Shown here in pieces: positions 18,055 to 27,970 of a DNA stretch of 64,000 nucleotides. Source of the stretch: Oligella ureolytica DSM 18253. GTDB lineage: Bacteria; Pseudomonadota; Gammaproteobacteria; Burkholderiales; Burkholderiaceae_B. Numbering within the stretch: the stretch's first letter is position 1; every line of letters starts with the position of its first letter. Location: positions 1 to 64,000 of the forward strand of contig NZ_KB892281.1 of assembly GCF_000373745.1 (NCBI RefSeq), read 5' to 3'. The position numbers were made by a program, and so were the translations under genes. The notes below the pieces were generated by a model that saw only the letters and a program-made list of their open reading frames with translations, had not been told where the DNA came from and searched no databases.

Positions 18055-20382
18055 CTAAGAGCGATTCACCGAATGCACCTCAGGTAACTCTGAAATTGCA
18101 CTAATGACTTTACGCACATCACTACCGCCTCGCACTTCAACGGTATATAACAAATTGGCTTTGCCTTGCCGACTTTGTGTATTGAGACCCGCAACATTAA
18201 TCTTATGCTTGGAAAACAATTCCGTAATATCGCGAATCAAACCCGGTCGGTCCAACGCTGATACAGAAATATTGATAGGATACAAACGATCCTCCGTGTT
18301 ACCCCAATCAACCTCAATAATTCGCTCAGGATGCTTTAATTCTAAAGCCTTGATACTAGGACAACCCTCGCGGTGTATGGTCACCCCACGTCCACGAGTA
18401 ATGAAGCCGTGAATCTTATCGGGAGGAGCGGGATGGCAGCAACCGGCCAACTGAGTTAGGAGTGAATCAACACCAACGACTAAAACGCCATTTTTGCTAT
18501 CTGTATTGATTTGCGATTGATGCTGACGGCTCAACACCTCTTTGTCAGGACTTGGCTCTTCCTGCTCAACAAAGGCTTGGGCAATATTGCGCAGGCTAAA
18601 CTCTTCTTTTGCTGCTGACACGTACAAGTCCTCAGCATGACTAAAGCCAAGCTTCTGCGCTAACTGCTCAAGATTGGTGGCAGTTTTACCAAGCCGCTGC
18701 AACTCTTTTTCTACCAAATCCTGACCGGTAGAAATACGCTGTTGCAACTCAACGGCATTAAACCAAAGCCTGACTTTCGCTCGCGCTCTCGGGCTGGCTA
18801 AATAGCCCAATTGTGTATTGAGCCAATCACGAGAGGGACCGCCTGACTTTGCGGCAATAATCTCGACGGTCTGACCCGTTTGCAACGGTGTATTTAATGC
18901 CACCATATTGCCATCTACCTTGGCACCACGACAGCGGTGGCCCAGATCGGTATGCAATCGATAAGCAAAGTCGACCGGCGTACTCCCCTCGGGTAGCTCA
19001 ATAACTCGTGCTTGAGGAGTTAAGACATAAATACGTGAGAAATTTTTTTGATCGACCGGCTTCCCAGGTATAGACTCCTTGTCTTTAATAAGGTGGCCTT
19101 CAGCGCTCTCTTCTAAAGCGAATTCTCCAGTAGAAGCACCTAAAATTTCCTCTTGTAATTGTGAGGCTTCCTGCTCGGACAAGCCCTCTTCACGGCGCCA
19201 TGACAGCAACTGTCGCATCCACGAGATCTGTCGATCATATAAGCTTGAAGCGGATGTTTCCCCACCCTTGGCTCCTGATTCCTTGTAGCGCCAGTGAGCT
19301 GCCATGCCATACTCAGCAAACTCATGCATTTCGTGCGTGCGAATTTGCACCTCAAAATTACGACCATGCTCATCCTGAACGACCGTGTGTAATGAGCGAT
19401 AACCGTTAGGTTTTGGCCTTGCAATATAATCATCAAACTCATTCATAACCGGTGTCCAAAGGGAATGAGCCATGGACAATGCCGTATAACAATCTCGCTC
19501 CGTACCAGTTACGATACGAATCGCATGCAAATCATAAATTTCTTCAAATGAGAGATTTTTATTGCGCATCTTATTGTAAATACTATAGATATGCTTGGCT
19601 CGACCTGATACATCAGCCTTAACATTGAGCTGATGTAGGTTTTTCTTGAGCTTAGCAATAAAATCCTCCACCATTGACTCACGCTCGGTGCGTCGAACCT
19701 CAAGCTTTTTGGCAATATCTCGATAGATCTCAGGTTCTAAAAATCGTAATGACAGATCTTCTAACTCCCACTTAATTTGCCATATCCCTAAGCGATTGGC
19801 CAAAGGAGCGTAAATATCACGAGTTTGTTGGGCTAAAATGACCGGGCACTGGCGCTTTGACTCGCTGTACCAACGCAGCGTTTGCAGGCGTGATGCTAAG
19901 CGCAGAATCACAATACGTAAATCAGTGGCTAATGCTAATAACATCTTACGCAGCATCTCTTGCTGGTCTTGGACAGAGTCACTATCCGTATTTTCAGCTA
20001 AGGTTGCTTGTGCACCGACACGAATTAAGGTGCGTGTACCTTGAACTAGGTTAAGTACTTCCAGACCAAAAAGATCCAAAATCTCCTGACGAGTGTCATG
20101 CGATACTTTGGGGTCCTCGCTGCTGGGCAAAACGGCTAGAATGCCGGCAATCATCGACGTGACATCCATCTGCAACAACGACAAAGAATGCAAAACGCCT
20201 TTTGCATGGCGCACACACGGTTCAGCGGTAAACATCTCTACCCCTGAAAGACGCTTTTCTGCCCACTCAATAGCTAATTGCAACTTAGCGGCATCCTTTT
20301 CACCTAAATCCTGATAAATTGGAGCTAACCAAGATTCGCTGAAGTGATGCTCATCCTCACCCGCAAGTACTTTTTTAATCAT
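18055..20382 (-). CDS. relA: GTP pyrophosphokinase RelA (ppGpp synthetase I)
   Basis: Ribosome-associated alarmone synthetase that makes (p)ppGpp when uncharged tRNA accumulates. The 775 residues hold a degenerate hydrolase domain: the HD and ED metal motifs are lost (I-L-A-V-L-P-S-S-E-D replaces the active sequence), which marks RelA rather than SpoT. The synthetase has G-Y-R-S-L-H-T-V-V; the TGS domain begins R-I-Y-V-L-T-P; a zinc-finger region (A-G-C-C-H-P-A-P) and a C-terminal ACT domain (D-R-P-G-L-I-R-D-I) follow. Placement upstream of trpBA-accD links it to amino acid status by position only. Confidence 0.96.
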   Translation of the reverse strand: MIKKVLAGEDEHHFSESWLAPIYQDLGEKDAAKLQLAIEWAEKRLSGVEMFTAEPCVRHAKGVLHSLSLLQMDVTSMIAGILAVLPSSEDPKVSHDTRQEILDLFGLEVLNLVQGTRTLIRVGAQATLAENTDSDSVQDQQEMLRKMLLALATDLRIVILRLASRLQTLRWYSESKRQCPVILAQQTRDIYAPLANRLGIWQIKWELEDLSLRFLEPEIYRDIAKKLEVRRTERESMVEDFIAKLKKNLHQLNVKADVSGRAKHIYSIYNKMRNKNLSFEEIYDLHAIRIVTGTERDCYTALSMAHSLWTPVMNEFDDYIARPKPNGYRSLHTVVQDEHGRNFEVQIRTHEMHEFAEYGMAAHWRYKESGAKGGETSASSLYDRQISWMRQLLSWRREEGLSEQEASQLQEEILGASTGEFALEESAEGHLIKDKESIPGKPVDQKNFSRIYVLTPQARVIELPEGSTPVDFAYRLHTDLGHRCRGAKVDGNMVALNTPLQTGQTVEIIAAKSGGPSRDWLNTQLGYLASPRARAKVRLWFNAVELQQRISTGQDLVEKELQRLGKTATNLEQLAQKLGFSHAEDLYVSAAKEEFSLRNIAQAFVEQEEPSPDKEVLSRQHQSQINTDSKNGVLVVGVDSLLTQLAGCCHPAPPDKIHGFITRGRGVTIHREGCPSIKALELKHPERIIEVDWGNTEDRLYPINISVSALDRPGLIRDITELFSKHKINVAGLNTQSRQGKANLLYTVEVRGGSDVRKVISAISELPEVHSVNRS

Positions 20383-20501
20383 TTGAACTACTTATAAAAA
20401 TCCAATCACTATCATGCTTTAGTTATAGTCATAATAGCCATTATCAACTAAGATGATTGCTATTATTTATATTAATAAGATATTTTACTTCTTAAAACAG
20501 A

Positions 20502-21038
20502 ATGAGCTCAAATACAAAAACGTTATTAGTTATATGGCATAGTCGCACCTCCGCGTCAAAACAAGCAGCCTATGCAGCGGCTAGGGCTGCGGAAGCAACG
20601 ATTGGAGAATTACTGACACTTGAGGACAGCACACAGAATCCCGACAAATACGCTGTTTTATTAAGAAAGTCATCAAAGGTCACACTGGATGAACTGCTCA
20701 AAGCGCAAAGTTATTTATTTTGCGCGCCGGAAAACCTTGCCAGTCTAAGTGGACAAATGAAGGAGTTTTTTGATTCTTTTTATTATGATTTATTAGGGAA
20801 AATTGAGGGTAGACACTATAGTGCAATCATCGCTGCAGGCACAGATGGTGCCGGCGCAAAAAAGCAACTTGAACGTATTTGTACCGGCTGGCGCTTAAAT
20901 CAGGTGGTACCGAGCATCATTCTCAACACCGCCAGCGCTACCGAAGAGGAAATCCGCGCCCAAAAGCACCTCAGCCCGGAACAGATTGCCCGAGCTGAGG
21001 AAATTGGCAGTACATTGATCGCTTTATTATCGACTTAA
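20502..21038 (+). CDS. Flavodoxin-like / NADPH-dependent FMN reductase family protein
   Basis: A 178-residue alpha/beta protein of flavodoxin fold. The first strand reads [11 protein letters not shown], where the FMN phosphate loop is expected, and [15 protein letters not shown] matches the family's isoalloxazine-binding loop and following helix. Substrate is unknown. It diverges from relA, and its stop codon shares the four bases TTAA (21035-21038) with the stop of converging pncB. Confidence 0.75.
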   Translation: MSSNTKTLLVIWHSRTSASKQAAYAAARAAEATIGELLTLEDSTQNPDKYAVLLRKSSKVTLDELLKAQSYLFCAPENLASLSGQMKEFFDSFYYDLLGKIEGRHYSAIIAAGTDGAGAKKQLERICTGWRLNQVVPSIILNTASATEEEIRAQKHLSPEQIARAEEIGSTLIALLST

Positions 21039-22243
21039 TTAGCCGTCTTCACCATCTCTTCCGGGACCGGCAAATTAAACACGTGACGTAAATAAGCCAG
21101 ATAAGCCGGGTCATCACACATGGTTTTACTTGGCTCATCTGAGACCTTAGCGACCGGTTGCCCATTGCAGCTAACCATCTTCATAACAATTTGCAGCGGT
21201 TGTACGCCCATATCATTTGTTAGGTTTGTGCCGATACCAAAAGAAACCTTGGTGCGCCCCTTGAATCGCTCAGCAATTTCCATCGCCAAAGGAATATCCA
21301 AGCCGTCTGAAAAAATTAAGGATTTGTTTCTTGGGTCAACTCGATGCTTTGTGTAATGTGCAATCATCCGCTCACCCCAATCAAACGGGTCGCCTGAATC
21401 ATGACGCGCGCCATCAAACAACTTGCAAAAATACAGATCAAAGTCATTTAAAAAGGCATCCAGACCGTATACATCGGATAAAGCGATGCCTAAATCACCT
21501 CGGTACTCCTTGGCCCACGTCTCAAACGCAAACACTTGTGAATCACGCAAACGCGGCCCTAAGGCCTGACAAGCCTGCAAATACTCATGCCCCATTGTCC
21601 CTAGCGGCAAAGTATCATACTCTCGTGCTAAAAGCACATTACTTGTGCCGACAAAACTGGGCCCCATCTCTTCGCGTAATGTCTTTACAACCTCGTAATG
21701 CCATGACCTTGAAAAGCGTCGTCGCGTGCCGTACTCAGCGACTTTAAAAAACTCTCCCTGCGGGTCAAAGCTTCTGATCATCTGAATTTTATCTTGCAAA
21801 CGCTGTCGCCCCTCTGCCAAATCCAAATCAGGATAAGTATTGCGAAAATAAACTTCATTAACAATGGCTAAAACAGGGATCTCAAACAGAATGGTATGCA
21901 ACCAGGGCCCTTTAACCTCAATCGAAATTTCATTGGGCCCTTCACCTTCACTGATAAAAAAGTTCCGCTCAGATAACTGAAACAGCCCCAAAAAATCTAT
22001 AAAATCGGGCTTGATAAAACGCAGCGTACTGAGATAATCCAGCTCATCCTGCTTGAAGCGTAGGCTGCATAAATGACGAACTTCTTCTTTGATCTCATCA
22101 ATATAGGGACGTAAATTTATATTTTCATTGCGACATTTAAAACGATAACCAGCATGTGCTGATGGAAACTGATGCAAAACGACCTGCATCATACTGAACT
22201 TATATAAATCCGTGTCCATTAATGAGTTGATAATCATTTTCAT
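21035..22243 (-). CDS. pncB: Nicotinate phosphoribosyltransferase
   Basis: Salvages nicotinate to nicotinate mononucleotide for NAD. The 402-residue protein has the family start [13 protein letters not shown], the E-Y-G-T-R-R-R-F-S substrate motif and the phosphate-binding [11 protein letters not shown] segment that includes the conserved His region. Two start codons are possible (22243 or Met3 at 22237); GGA is better placed for the second. It is a single gene and complements the de novo genes nadA and nadC at 57-59 kb. Confidence 0.96.
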   Translation of the reverse strand: MKMIINSLMDTDLYKFSMMQVVLHQFPSAHAGYRFKCRNENINLRPYIDEIKEEVRHLCSLRFKQDELDYLSTLRFIKPDFIDFLGLFQLSERNFFISEGEGPNEISIEVKGPWLHTILFEIPVLAIVNEVYFRNTYPDLDLAEGRQRLQDKIQMIRSFDPQGEFFKVAEYGTRRRFSRSWHYEVVKTLREEMGPSFVGTSNVLLAREYDTLPLGTMGHEYLQACQALGPRLRDSQVFAFETWAKEYRGDLGIALSDVYGLDAFLNDFDLYFCKLFDGARHDSGDPFDWGERMIAHYTKHRVDPRNKSLIFSDGLDIPLAMEIAERFKGRTKVSFGIGTNLTNDMGVQPLQIVMKMVSCNGQPVAKVSDEPSKTMCDDPAYLAYLRHVFNLPVPEEMVKTAN

Positions 22244-22386
22244 TCCGATAAAAGACGTAATTAATCAATACATTACCACAGTAAGGGGTTTTCGACACTT
22301 GCGGGCTTAGTATTGGTTAAAATACAAGTTATAAGTTTTAAGGGTGCGTATTTATCTACCCTATTTTATTTGGAGTTGTCTGAATC

Positions 22387-22710
22387 ATGACACATGTAGT
22401 TACTGAAAACTGTATTAAGTGTAAATACACTGACTGTGTAGACGTTTGTCCCGTTGACTGTTTCCTCGAGGGTCCTAACTTCTTAGTGATCGACCCTGAT
22501 GAGTGTATTGACTGTGCGGTCTGTGTCCCCGAATGTCCTGCCAACGCGATTTTTGCCGAGGAAGATGTGCCCGAGGATCAAGTCAGCTTTATCGAACTCA
22601 ACGCAGAGTTGACCCCGCTATTCACACCCATTACACGCACGCGCGATCCTCTACCTGACGCCGACGAGTGGAATGGTGTCGAAGACAAGTTAAAGTATTT
22701 AGAAAGATAG
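22387..22710 (+). CDS. fdxA: Seven-iron ferredoxin FdxA
   Basis: A 107-residue electron carrier with a [3Fe-4S] and a [4Fe-4S] cluster. Cysteines 9, 12, 17 and 21 (C-I-K-C ... C-V-D-V-C-P) and 40, 43, 46 and 50 ([12 protein letters not shown]) show the 7Fe spacing, and the C-terminal roughly 50-residue extension is typical of the Azotobacter FdI type. fpr follows after 19 bases, so ferredoxin and its reductase are probably cotranscribed. Confidence 0.95.
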   Translation: MTHVVTENCIKCKYTDCVDVCPVDCFLEGPNFLVIDPDECIDCAVCVPECPANAIFAEEDVPEDQVSFIELNAELTPLFTPITRTRDPLPDADEWNGVEDKLKYLER

Positions 22711-22729
22711 TTATTAAGCAAGGAGCAAA

Positions 22730-23515
22730 ATGACTGATTTACCATATACCGTTCAAACCGTTGTTGAAAAAAAGATCTGGGTTCCGGGCAAGCTTTTCTC
22801 AGTCAAAACGACAAGAGATCCTGCCTTTAGTTTTAAACCCGGTCAATACGCTCGTTTAGGCCTGGCCTTAGGTCTGGATGAGGACAACAAGACACCGCCG
22901 GCATCTGATATGACTTGGCGTGCTTTTTCTATGGTAAATCAACCGGATGACGAGCATCTTGAGTTTTTCGCCACCTTGGTGCCCGACGGCTTATTTAGCC
23001 CAAGTCTTTATGAGCTTGAGGTTAACGACACGATCTATATCGACAAAACAGCCTTCGGCTTTCTTACGATCGATCAGTTCCCTCAGGGCGGTACACTTTG
23101 GTTAGTCTCTACCGGTACAGGGCTGTCGGCTTTCTTACCCATGCTGGGTGATGAAAAAACATGGCAGCTTTTTGACAAGGTCATTTTATGTCACGGCACA
23201 CGCCAGATCGATGAGTTCGCTTATACTGACTTAATTGATGAGGTCAAAGCGCGCTTTGGTGAGCGTTTTACTTATCTACCCATTTCCACCCGTGAAGCGC
23301 ATAAAAATTATCCACAAAAGCGTTTTACTGATTTAATTGCCAGTGGTGAATTAGCAGAACTCGCCGGTCACCCCATGGATCCAGAAGACGGCCGTTTTAT
23401 GCTCTGCGGCAACCCGGGCATGACCACAGAAGCACGAAAATTATTAGGTGAACTCGGCTTCAAATCAGGCAGACGGGGCAATTTAGGTAATTTAGCGGTT
23501 GAAAAGTACTGGTAA
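22730..23515 (+). CDS. fpr: Ferredoxin-NADP+ reductase
   Basis: FAD enzyme moving electrons between NADPH and ferredoxin or flavodoxin. The 261 residues show the FAD motif R-A-F-S-M-V near residue 63, the NADP loop S-T-G-T-G-L-S-A-F-L-P, and C-G-N-P-G-M before the end. The C-terminus ends Y-W, as in the enterobacterial subclass. A clear AAGGAG lies before the start. Directly behind fdxA. Confidence 0.95.
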   Translation: MTDLPYTVQTVVEKKIWVPGKLFSVKTTRDPAFSFKPGQYARLGLALGLDEDNKTPPASDMTWRAFSMVNQPDDEHLEFFATLVPDGLFSPSLYELEVNDTIYIDKTAFGFLTIDQFPQGGTLWLVSTGTGLSAFLPMLGDEKTWQLFDKVILCHGTRQIDEFAYTDLIDEVKARFGERFTYLPISTREAHKNYPQKRFTDLIASGELAELAGHPMDPEDGRFMLCGNPGMTTEARKLLGELGFKSGRRGNLGNLAVEKYW

Positions 23516-23600
23516 TCATTAGCTGTTAACTTTAATTAATTGTAGTTTTCGTTTATTCCATTGAGTATTTAAAGCAAATATCACTAAGGAGATATTTAAA

Positions 23601-25337
23601 ATGCTGTATACCTTGCATGAAATCAATCGTATTGCGCTGTCGCCATTAACTTACGCATCGTCACTCGTCGCTGAGGCTTTTTCTAACCCCTTTAGCCCTT
23701 ATTCTTACTTACCGTATTCTCGTCGAGTAGCCGCACGTTACGATTTATTTAACCGTATCAGCAAAGAATATCAGAAGCCTGAGTGGGGTATCGATGAGGT
23801 CGAGATCAATGGCCAGTCTGTGAGTGTCACGCCCGAAGCTGTTATTACCAAGCCTTTCTGTCACTTGATTCACTTCAAACGCAGCGCTTCTAAAAATCCC
23901 GGTGGCGATCCTACTGTACTCATTGTTGCCCCAATGTCCGGCCATCATGCGACCTTATTGCGCGATACCGTGCGGCGTATGCTAACTGACTTTGATGTAT
24001 ACATCACAGACTGGGTAGATGCCCGTAACGTACCGGTAAACCAAGGTGCTTTTGACTTAGACGAATACGTTTACTATATTATTTCATTCTTACACGCATT
24101 AAATAAGCGCGTACATATCATGGCTGTCTGTCAACCAAGCGTACCGGTGTTTGGGGCAGTATCGCTTATGTCACAGCAAAATGATCCTTTAGTACCACTT
24201 AGCATGACACTAATGGGTGGTCCTATCGATACAAAGCGCTCACCTACCGTTGTTAATGACTTAGCTGATAAGCGCTCGCTTTCTTGGTTTGAAACTCAAA
24301 TGATTCAGCGGGTACCGTCTCGCTACCCCGGTGCCGGGCGCTTAGTTTACCCAGGCTTCATGCAGCTCATGGGATTCATTGCAATGAATCCACGTAACCA
24401 CATGAAGTCCTACTATGAATACTATCTTGATCTCATGCGCGGCAATGAACCTGAAGCCGAAAAGCATCGCTCTTTTTATGATGAGTACAATGCCGTCTGT
24501 GACCTACCTGCTGAGTTTTACTTACAAACAGTCAAAGTGGTATTCCAAGACAATGCCTTAGCAAAAGGCACATGGAAAGTCGGCAGCCATTTAATTAATC
24601 CTAGTGCCATCACGTCCACCGCCCTCCTCACGGTAGAGGGTGAATTAGACGATATTACCGGCATCGGTCAAACCAGTGCAGCCCACGATCTTACCCCCCA
24701 TCTTCCAGCCGACAAAAAAGAAGCTTTTGTTGCTGAAGGCAGCGGCCACTACGGGATTTTCTCCGGTAGTCGTTGGCGTAATAATATCTTTCCCGTGGTC
24801 GCTAATTTTATTAATGCGGCCCAAGAAGACGAAGAACAGCAGTTACTTGCCCGCCTAAGGGCGGAAGTTGAGTCAGCTATTCGCAAAGAAAATGAAGCCA
24901 AGGAGCGCGCTAAAATGCGCGAACAGGCACGTATGCAACGCAAAGCCGCTGAAGAGGCCGAGATAGCCAAAGCTAAAGCCCGTGAGGAAGCGTTAGAAAA
25001 AGCAAAACAAGAGGCACTCGAAGCCGCTGAAGCGGAAGCCAAGTTATTAGCTAGCGCCAGATCTAAAGCAGCCGAAGATGCTAAAGCCAAAGCCGAAGCT
25101 GAGAAAAAAGCAGCGGCAGAAGCTGAACGCTTTGCCAAGACAGCAGAAGCTAAAGCACAGCCCCAGGCAACGACTGTCGTCGCTAAGCCTTCATCCCCGC
25201 AAACTGCATCAGGCGAGGCGGCTCAACGCACGATAGACGGTTTAGCCGCAAAGACAACCACAGCTGCAAGCACGCCCAAACAGGCAACCAGAAAGCAAGC
25301 TGCTCGCAAAACAACGCCACCTGCAGCAAAGAAGTAA
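23601..25337 (+). CDS. phaZ: Intracellular PHB depolymerase with long coiled-coil and basic C-terminal extension
   Basis: Depolymerises stored polyhydroxybutyrate inside the cell. Residues 1-408 match the classical PhaZ (about 420 residues): nucleophile Cys177 in M-A-V-C-Q-P-S, acid in E-G-E-L-D350-D351, and His383 in G-S-G-H-Y-G-I-F. An extra 170 residues follow: 409-520 are a continuous Ala/Glu/Lys/Arg-rich helix predicted to form a coiled coil, and 553-578 are a Lys/Ala/Pro/Thr tail like histone H1 and the PhaF/PhaM granule proteins. Strong site AAGGAGAT precedes the ATG. There is no stop or frameshift between the parts. No phaC, phaA, phaB or separate phasin is in the window. Confidence 0.92.
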   Translation: MLYTLHEINRIALSPLTYASSLVAEAFSNPFSPYSYLPYSRRVAARYDLFNRISKEYQKPEWGIDEVEINGQSVSVTPEAVITKPFCHLIHFKRSASKNPGGDPTVLIVAPMSGHHATLLRDTVRRMLTDFDVYITDWVDARNVPVNQGAFDLDEYVYYIISFLHALNKRVHIMAVCQPSVPVFGAVSLMSQQNDPLVPLSMTLMGGPIDTKRSPTVVNDLADKRSLSWFETQMIQRVPSRYPGAGRLVYPGFMQLMGFIAMNPRNHMKSYYEYYLDLMRGNEPEAEKHRSFYDEYNAVCDLPAEFYLQTVKVVFQDNALAKGTWKVGSHLINPSAITSTALLTVEGELDDITGIGQTSAAHDLTPHLPADKKEAFVAEGSGHYGIFSGSRWRNNIFPVVANFINAAQEDEEQQLLARLRAEVESAIRKENEAKERAKMREQARMQRKAAEEAEIAKAKAREEALEKAKQEALEAAEAEAKLLASARSKAAEDAKAKAEAEKKAAAEAERFAKTAEAKAQPQATTVVAKPSSPQTASGEAAQRTIDGLAAKTTTAASTPKQATRKQAARKTTPPAAKK

Positions 25338-25352
25338 CATTATTTTTAAGCT

Positions 25353-26030
25353 ATGACATCTTTAGTTGAAAAAGTGCACTCTGTTTTACCACAAACACAG
25401 TGCACTAAATGCGGTTATGATGGTTGCCTACCCTATGCCAAGGCAATAGTTGAAGGCGAAGAGATTAATCGCTGTCCTCCGGGAGGTGACGATGGCATAG
25501 CAGCACTTGCTAAGCTACTTAACCGCTCGCCTCTACCATTAAATACAGAAGAATGTGGTGAACATATTCCATTACAGCTCGCTCTCATCGAAGAGCGCCA
25601 CTGTATTGGCTGTACGCTCTGTATCCAAGCCTGTCCGGTCGATGCGATTGTTGGTGCCAACAAATTTATGCATACCATCATCCCTGACCTCTGCACAGGC
25701 TGTGAGCTTTGCGTGCCACCCTGTCCGGTTGACTGCATCACAATGATCCCTGCCAATCGACAATGGAGCAATGACGATGCAAAGCATGCTTGGAAAAATT
25801 ACCAAGCGCGTGAAGAGCGTTTGCAAAAGAACAAGCAAGCTGAGCTGGAGAGACTGGCCACAGCGGCTGAACGCACATTGAAAAACACATTAAATAAAAA
25901 CAAGGCAACTGCTGACGCAGCCCCCGACACCACAAGTAAAGACACTAAGCAGCAAGCCATTGCAGCAGCTTTGGCAAAAGCCAGGGCTCGTCGCCAACCA
26001 ACTGCTTCCTCAGAAAAAACGAATGAATAA
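25353..26030 (+). CDS. rsxB: RsxB/RnfB-type iron-sulfur electron transfer protein, no membrane anchor
   Basis: A 225-residue polyferredoxin related to the RnfB subunit of the Rnf/Rsx ion-pumping complex. A four-Cys Fe-S domain (Cys17, 20, 25 and 41) precedes two [4Fe-4S] ferredoxin motifs (Cys84/87/90/94 and Cys114/117/120/124). The N-terminal hydrophobic helix of true RnfB is absent; the protein starts directly with the first Fe-S domain. The last 75 residues are charged and Ala/Lys-rich. No rnfA, C, D, G or E is near, and nth overlaps its end, as in many betaproteobacteria. Its partner is unknown; FdxA and Fpr are 2-3 kb upstream. Confidence 0.88.
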   Translation: MTSLVEKVHSVLPQTQCTKCGYDGCLPYAKAIVEGEEINRCPPGGDDGIAALAKLLNRSPLPLNTEECGEHIPLQLALIEERHCIGCTLCIQACPVDAIVGANKFMHTIIPDLCTGCELCVPPCPVDCITMIPANRQWSNDDAKHAWKNYQAREERLQKNKQAELERLATAAERTLKNTLNKNKATADAAPDTTSKDTKQQAIAAALAKARARRQPTASSEKTNE

Positions 26031-26718
26031 ACAAAAACGTCAAGAAATATTTGAGCGTTTCCGTGCTGCTAACCCCGAACCCACCACTGAGTTAGAATAC
26101 AGTAATAATTTTCAATTACTCATTGCTGTTTTGCTATCAGCCCAAGCGACGGACGTTTCGGTCAATAAAGCCATGCAGCCTGTTTTTGCAACCGTTAAGA
26201 CTGCTCAAGACTTAGTGGATATGGGGCTTGAAGATTTTACAGAAGCCATAAAAAGTATTGGCCTGTACAAAACAAAAGCAAAAAATGCACTAGCAACTGC
26301 TAAAATCCTTGTTGATCAATATGATGGCATCGTTCCTAACAGCCGCGAGGCACTGGAATCATTACCCGGCGTCGGACGTAAAACAGCAAATGTCGTATTA
26401 AATACCGCTTTTGGTCAGGTTGCCATGGCTGTCGATACGCATATTTTTCGAGTGTCAAATCGCACCGGAGTAGCCAAAGGTAAAAATGTCTTAGAGGTAG
26501 AGCAAAGGCTACTACGCTTGGTACCCAAGGAATTCTTACTGGATGCTCATCATTGGCTAATCCTCCACGGCAGGTATGTCTGTACAGCACGCTCACCCAA
26601 ATGCTGGCAGTGCGGTATTAGTGATCTATGCGAATTTAAGGACAAACAGCCAAGCCCAGCTGCCAAAAAGCGCACGACTGCCAAAAAAACGACAAAAACA
26701 CAAGCAAAAAAACAGTAG
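26023..26718 (+). CDS. nth: Endonuclease III
   Basis: Base-excision repair glycosylase/AP lyase for oxidised pyrimidines. Start at 26023 overlaps the rsxB stop by 8 bases; a longer frame exists but starts inside rsxB. The helix-hairpin-helix L-P-G-V-G-R-K-T-A carries catalytic Lys120, Asp138 is in V-D-T-H-I-F-R, and the [4Fe-4S] cysteines fall at 187, 194, 197 and 203, the E. coli numbering. Beyond residue 210 there is a Lys/Thr/Ala tail (K-K-R-T-T-A-K-K) not found in the E. coli enzyme. Confidence 0.97.
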   Translation: MNKQKRQEIFERFRAANPEPTTELEYSNNFQLLIAVLLSAQATDVSVNKAMQPVFATVKTAQDLVDMGLEDFTEAIKSIGLYKTKAKNALATAKILVDQYDGIVPNSREALESLPGVGRKTANVVLNTAFGQVAMAVDTHIFRVSNRTGVAKGKNVLEVEQRLLRLVPKEFLLDAHHWLILHGRYVCTARSPKCWQCGISDLCEFKDKQPSPAAKKRTTAKKTTKTQAKKQ

Positions 26719-26739
26719 GTCTACAGTAAAGGAGTTAAG

Positions 26740-27903
26740 TTGGTTATTCATCTTGTCGGTTTAATTATATTTGTCTATATCTTTATCCGCTTGATTCGCC
26801 CCCTTCCACTGCGTTGGTGGTTCAAGCTAAGTTACGCCGGCATTGCCTTTTTAGCGACTCAAGTTCACTTATTACAAAAATATCTGCTTGGTGGTTTGGC
26901 CGCTCCGGAAATTCCGGGTTGGCTAATCATGACCCTAGGCTGGGCCTTTGCCTCTATGATGCTCTTGGCATGCTCATTATTACTGCGAGATTTGCTACTT
27001 TTATTAACCTATTCCCTTAACAAAGGGGAGCGGATTAGGCAGAAAATTCTGTCTCCTTTAAATAGTAGTTTCATGATCATGTTCTCGACATTTATTTGTG
27101 CTGTTGGCGTCTGGCGAGCGGTCAGCTTTCCTACCGTTAGCCACATTGAACTGTATTTTGATAAATTACCACCTGCTTTTGATGGCTATCGTATTGCCCA
27201 CCTCACCGATCTCCATGCGAGTCGTTTATTACCGGAATCATGGCTCGGCGAGACTCTTAGAATCACAAGTCGTTTAAAACCGGATCTGGTTCTGATAACC
27301 GGTGACTTAATTGATGGCACACCGGAAAAGCGGCGTCAAGATATGCGTGCTTTTAAGAAACTCGATGCACCTGACGGAGCGTGGGCTGCCCTAGGCAATC
27401 ATGAGTATTATTCGGGGCTAAATGATTGGCTTGAGGCCTTTAAAACGATTGGTCTACCGGTGTTGGTTAATGAAAATATTCGTATCCAACGCGGCTCAGA
27501 AGAAATTGTGATTGCGGCAATCTCAGATATAGCGGCCAAACGCTTTGACGAAGAAATGCCGGACATTGATAAGGCGCTTGCAGGCACAAAAGAAAGCGAT
27601 ATGCTTATTTTAATGAGCCACCGCCCTATCAACGCTCAGACCCATGCTGACAAAGGGGTCAGCCTTCAATTGTCCGGTCACACACATGGCGGACAGATTA
27701 TTGCCTTGAACTTACTTACAAAAATAATGAATCAAGGCTTTTTAATGGGTCTATATAAAGTTGACGATATGTATCTTTACTTAAACCGTGGCACCGGTCT
27801 CTGGGGCGGCATGCCCGTACGCATCGGCGTAGAAGCAGAAATTGCTGAGATTACTTTACGTACAACAAAAAAGACCGAGCCAGAGACTGAGGCTACTCAC
27901 TAA
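26740..27903 (+). CDS. Membrane-anchored metallophosphoesterase (YkuE-like)
   Basis: A 387-residue protein: the first roughly 130 residues hold about four transmembrane helices, the rest a calcineurin-like phosphoesterase with the metal-site motifs H-L-T-D-L-H, T-G-D-L-I-D-G, A-L-G-N-H-E-Y, M-S-H-R-P and S-G-H-T-H-G-G-Q. The start codon is TTG at 26740, chosen because AAAGGAG lies five bases upstream. The related YkuE group works on lipid or nucleotide phosphates such as UDP-diacylglucosamine; the substrate here is unknown. It is the last gene of the fdxA-to-phosphoesterase run. Confidence 0.87.
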   Translation: MVIHLVGLIIFVYIFIRLIRPLPLRWWFKLSYAGIAFLATQVHLLQKYLLGGLAAPEIPGWLIMTLGWAFASMMLLACSLLLRDLLLLLTYSLNKGERIRQKILSPLNSSFMIMFSTFICAVGVWRAVSFPTVSHIELYFDKLPPAFDGYRIAHLTDLHASRLLPESWLGETLRITSRLKPDLVLITGDLIDGTPEKRRQDMRAFKKLDAPDGAWAALGNHEYYSGLNDWLEAFKTIGLPVLVNENIRIQRGSEEIVIAAISDIAAKRFDEEMPDIDKALAGTKESDMLILMSHRPINAQTHADKGVSLQLSGHTHGGQIIALNLLTKIMNQGFLMGLYKVDDMYLYLNRGTGLWGGMPVRIGVEAEIAEITLRTTKKTEPETEATH

Positions 27904-27923
27904 GCAGCCGTCAGCATACGCAA

Positions 27924-27970
27924 CAGACTGAAGTGGGCCGCCCACTACTCACGATGGAGCACTCAGTCTG
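27924..27970. terminator. Nested hairpin between converging genes
   Basis: CAGACTGA (27924-27931) pairs with TCAGTCTG (27963-27970), and inside it AGTGGG (27932-27937) pairs with CCCACT (27941-27946). It overlaps the stop codon of the binding-protein gene. There is no T run, so a terminator role is plausible but not proved. Confidence 0.45.

Noticed and set aside
21035-21038. Shared TTAA stop codons of the flavodoxin-like gene and pncB
   Set aside because: A tail-to-tail overlap of four palindromic bases is common in compact genomes and needs no special explanation.
24749-25138. 129-codon Ser/Ala-rich ORF opposite the phaZ tail
   Set aside because: Artefact of the low-complexity Ala/Glu/Lys codon repeat on the other strand.
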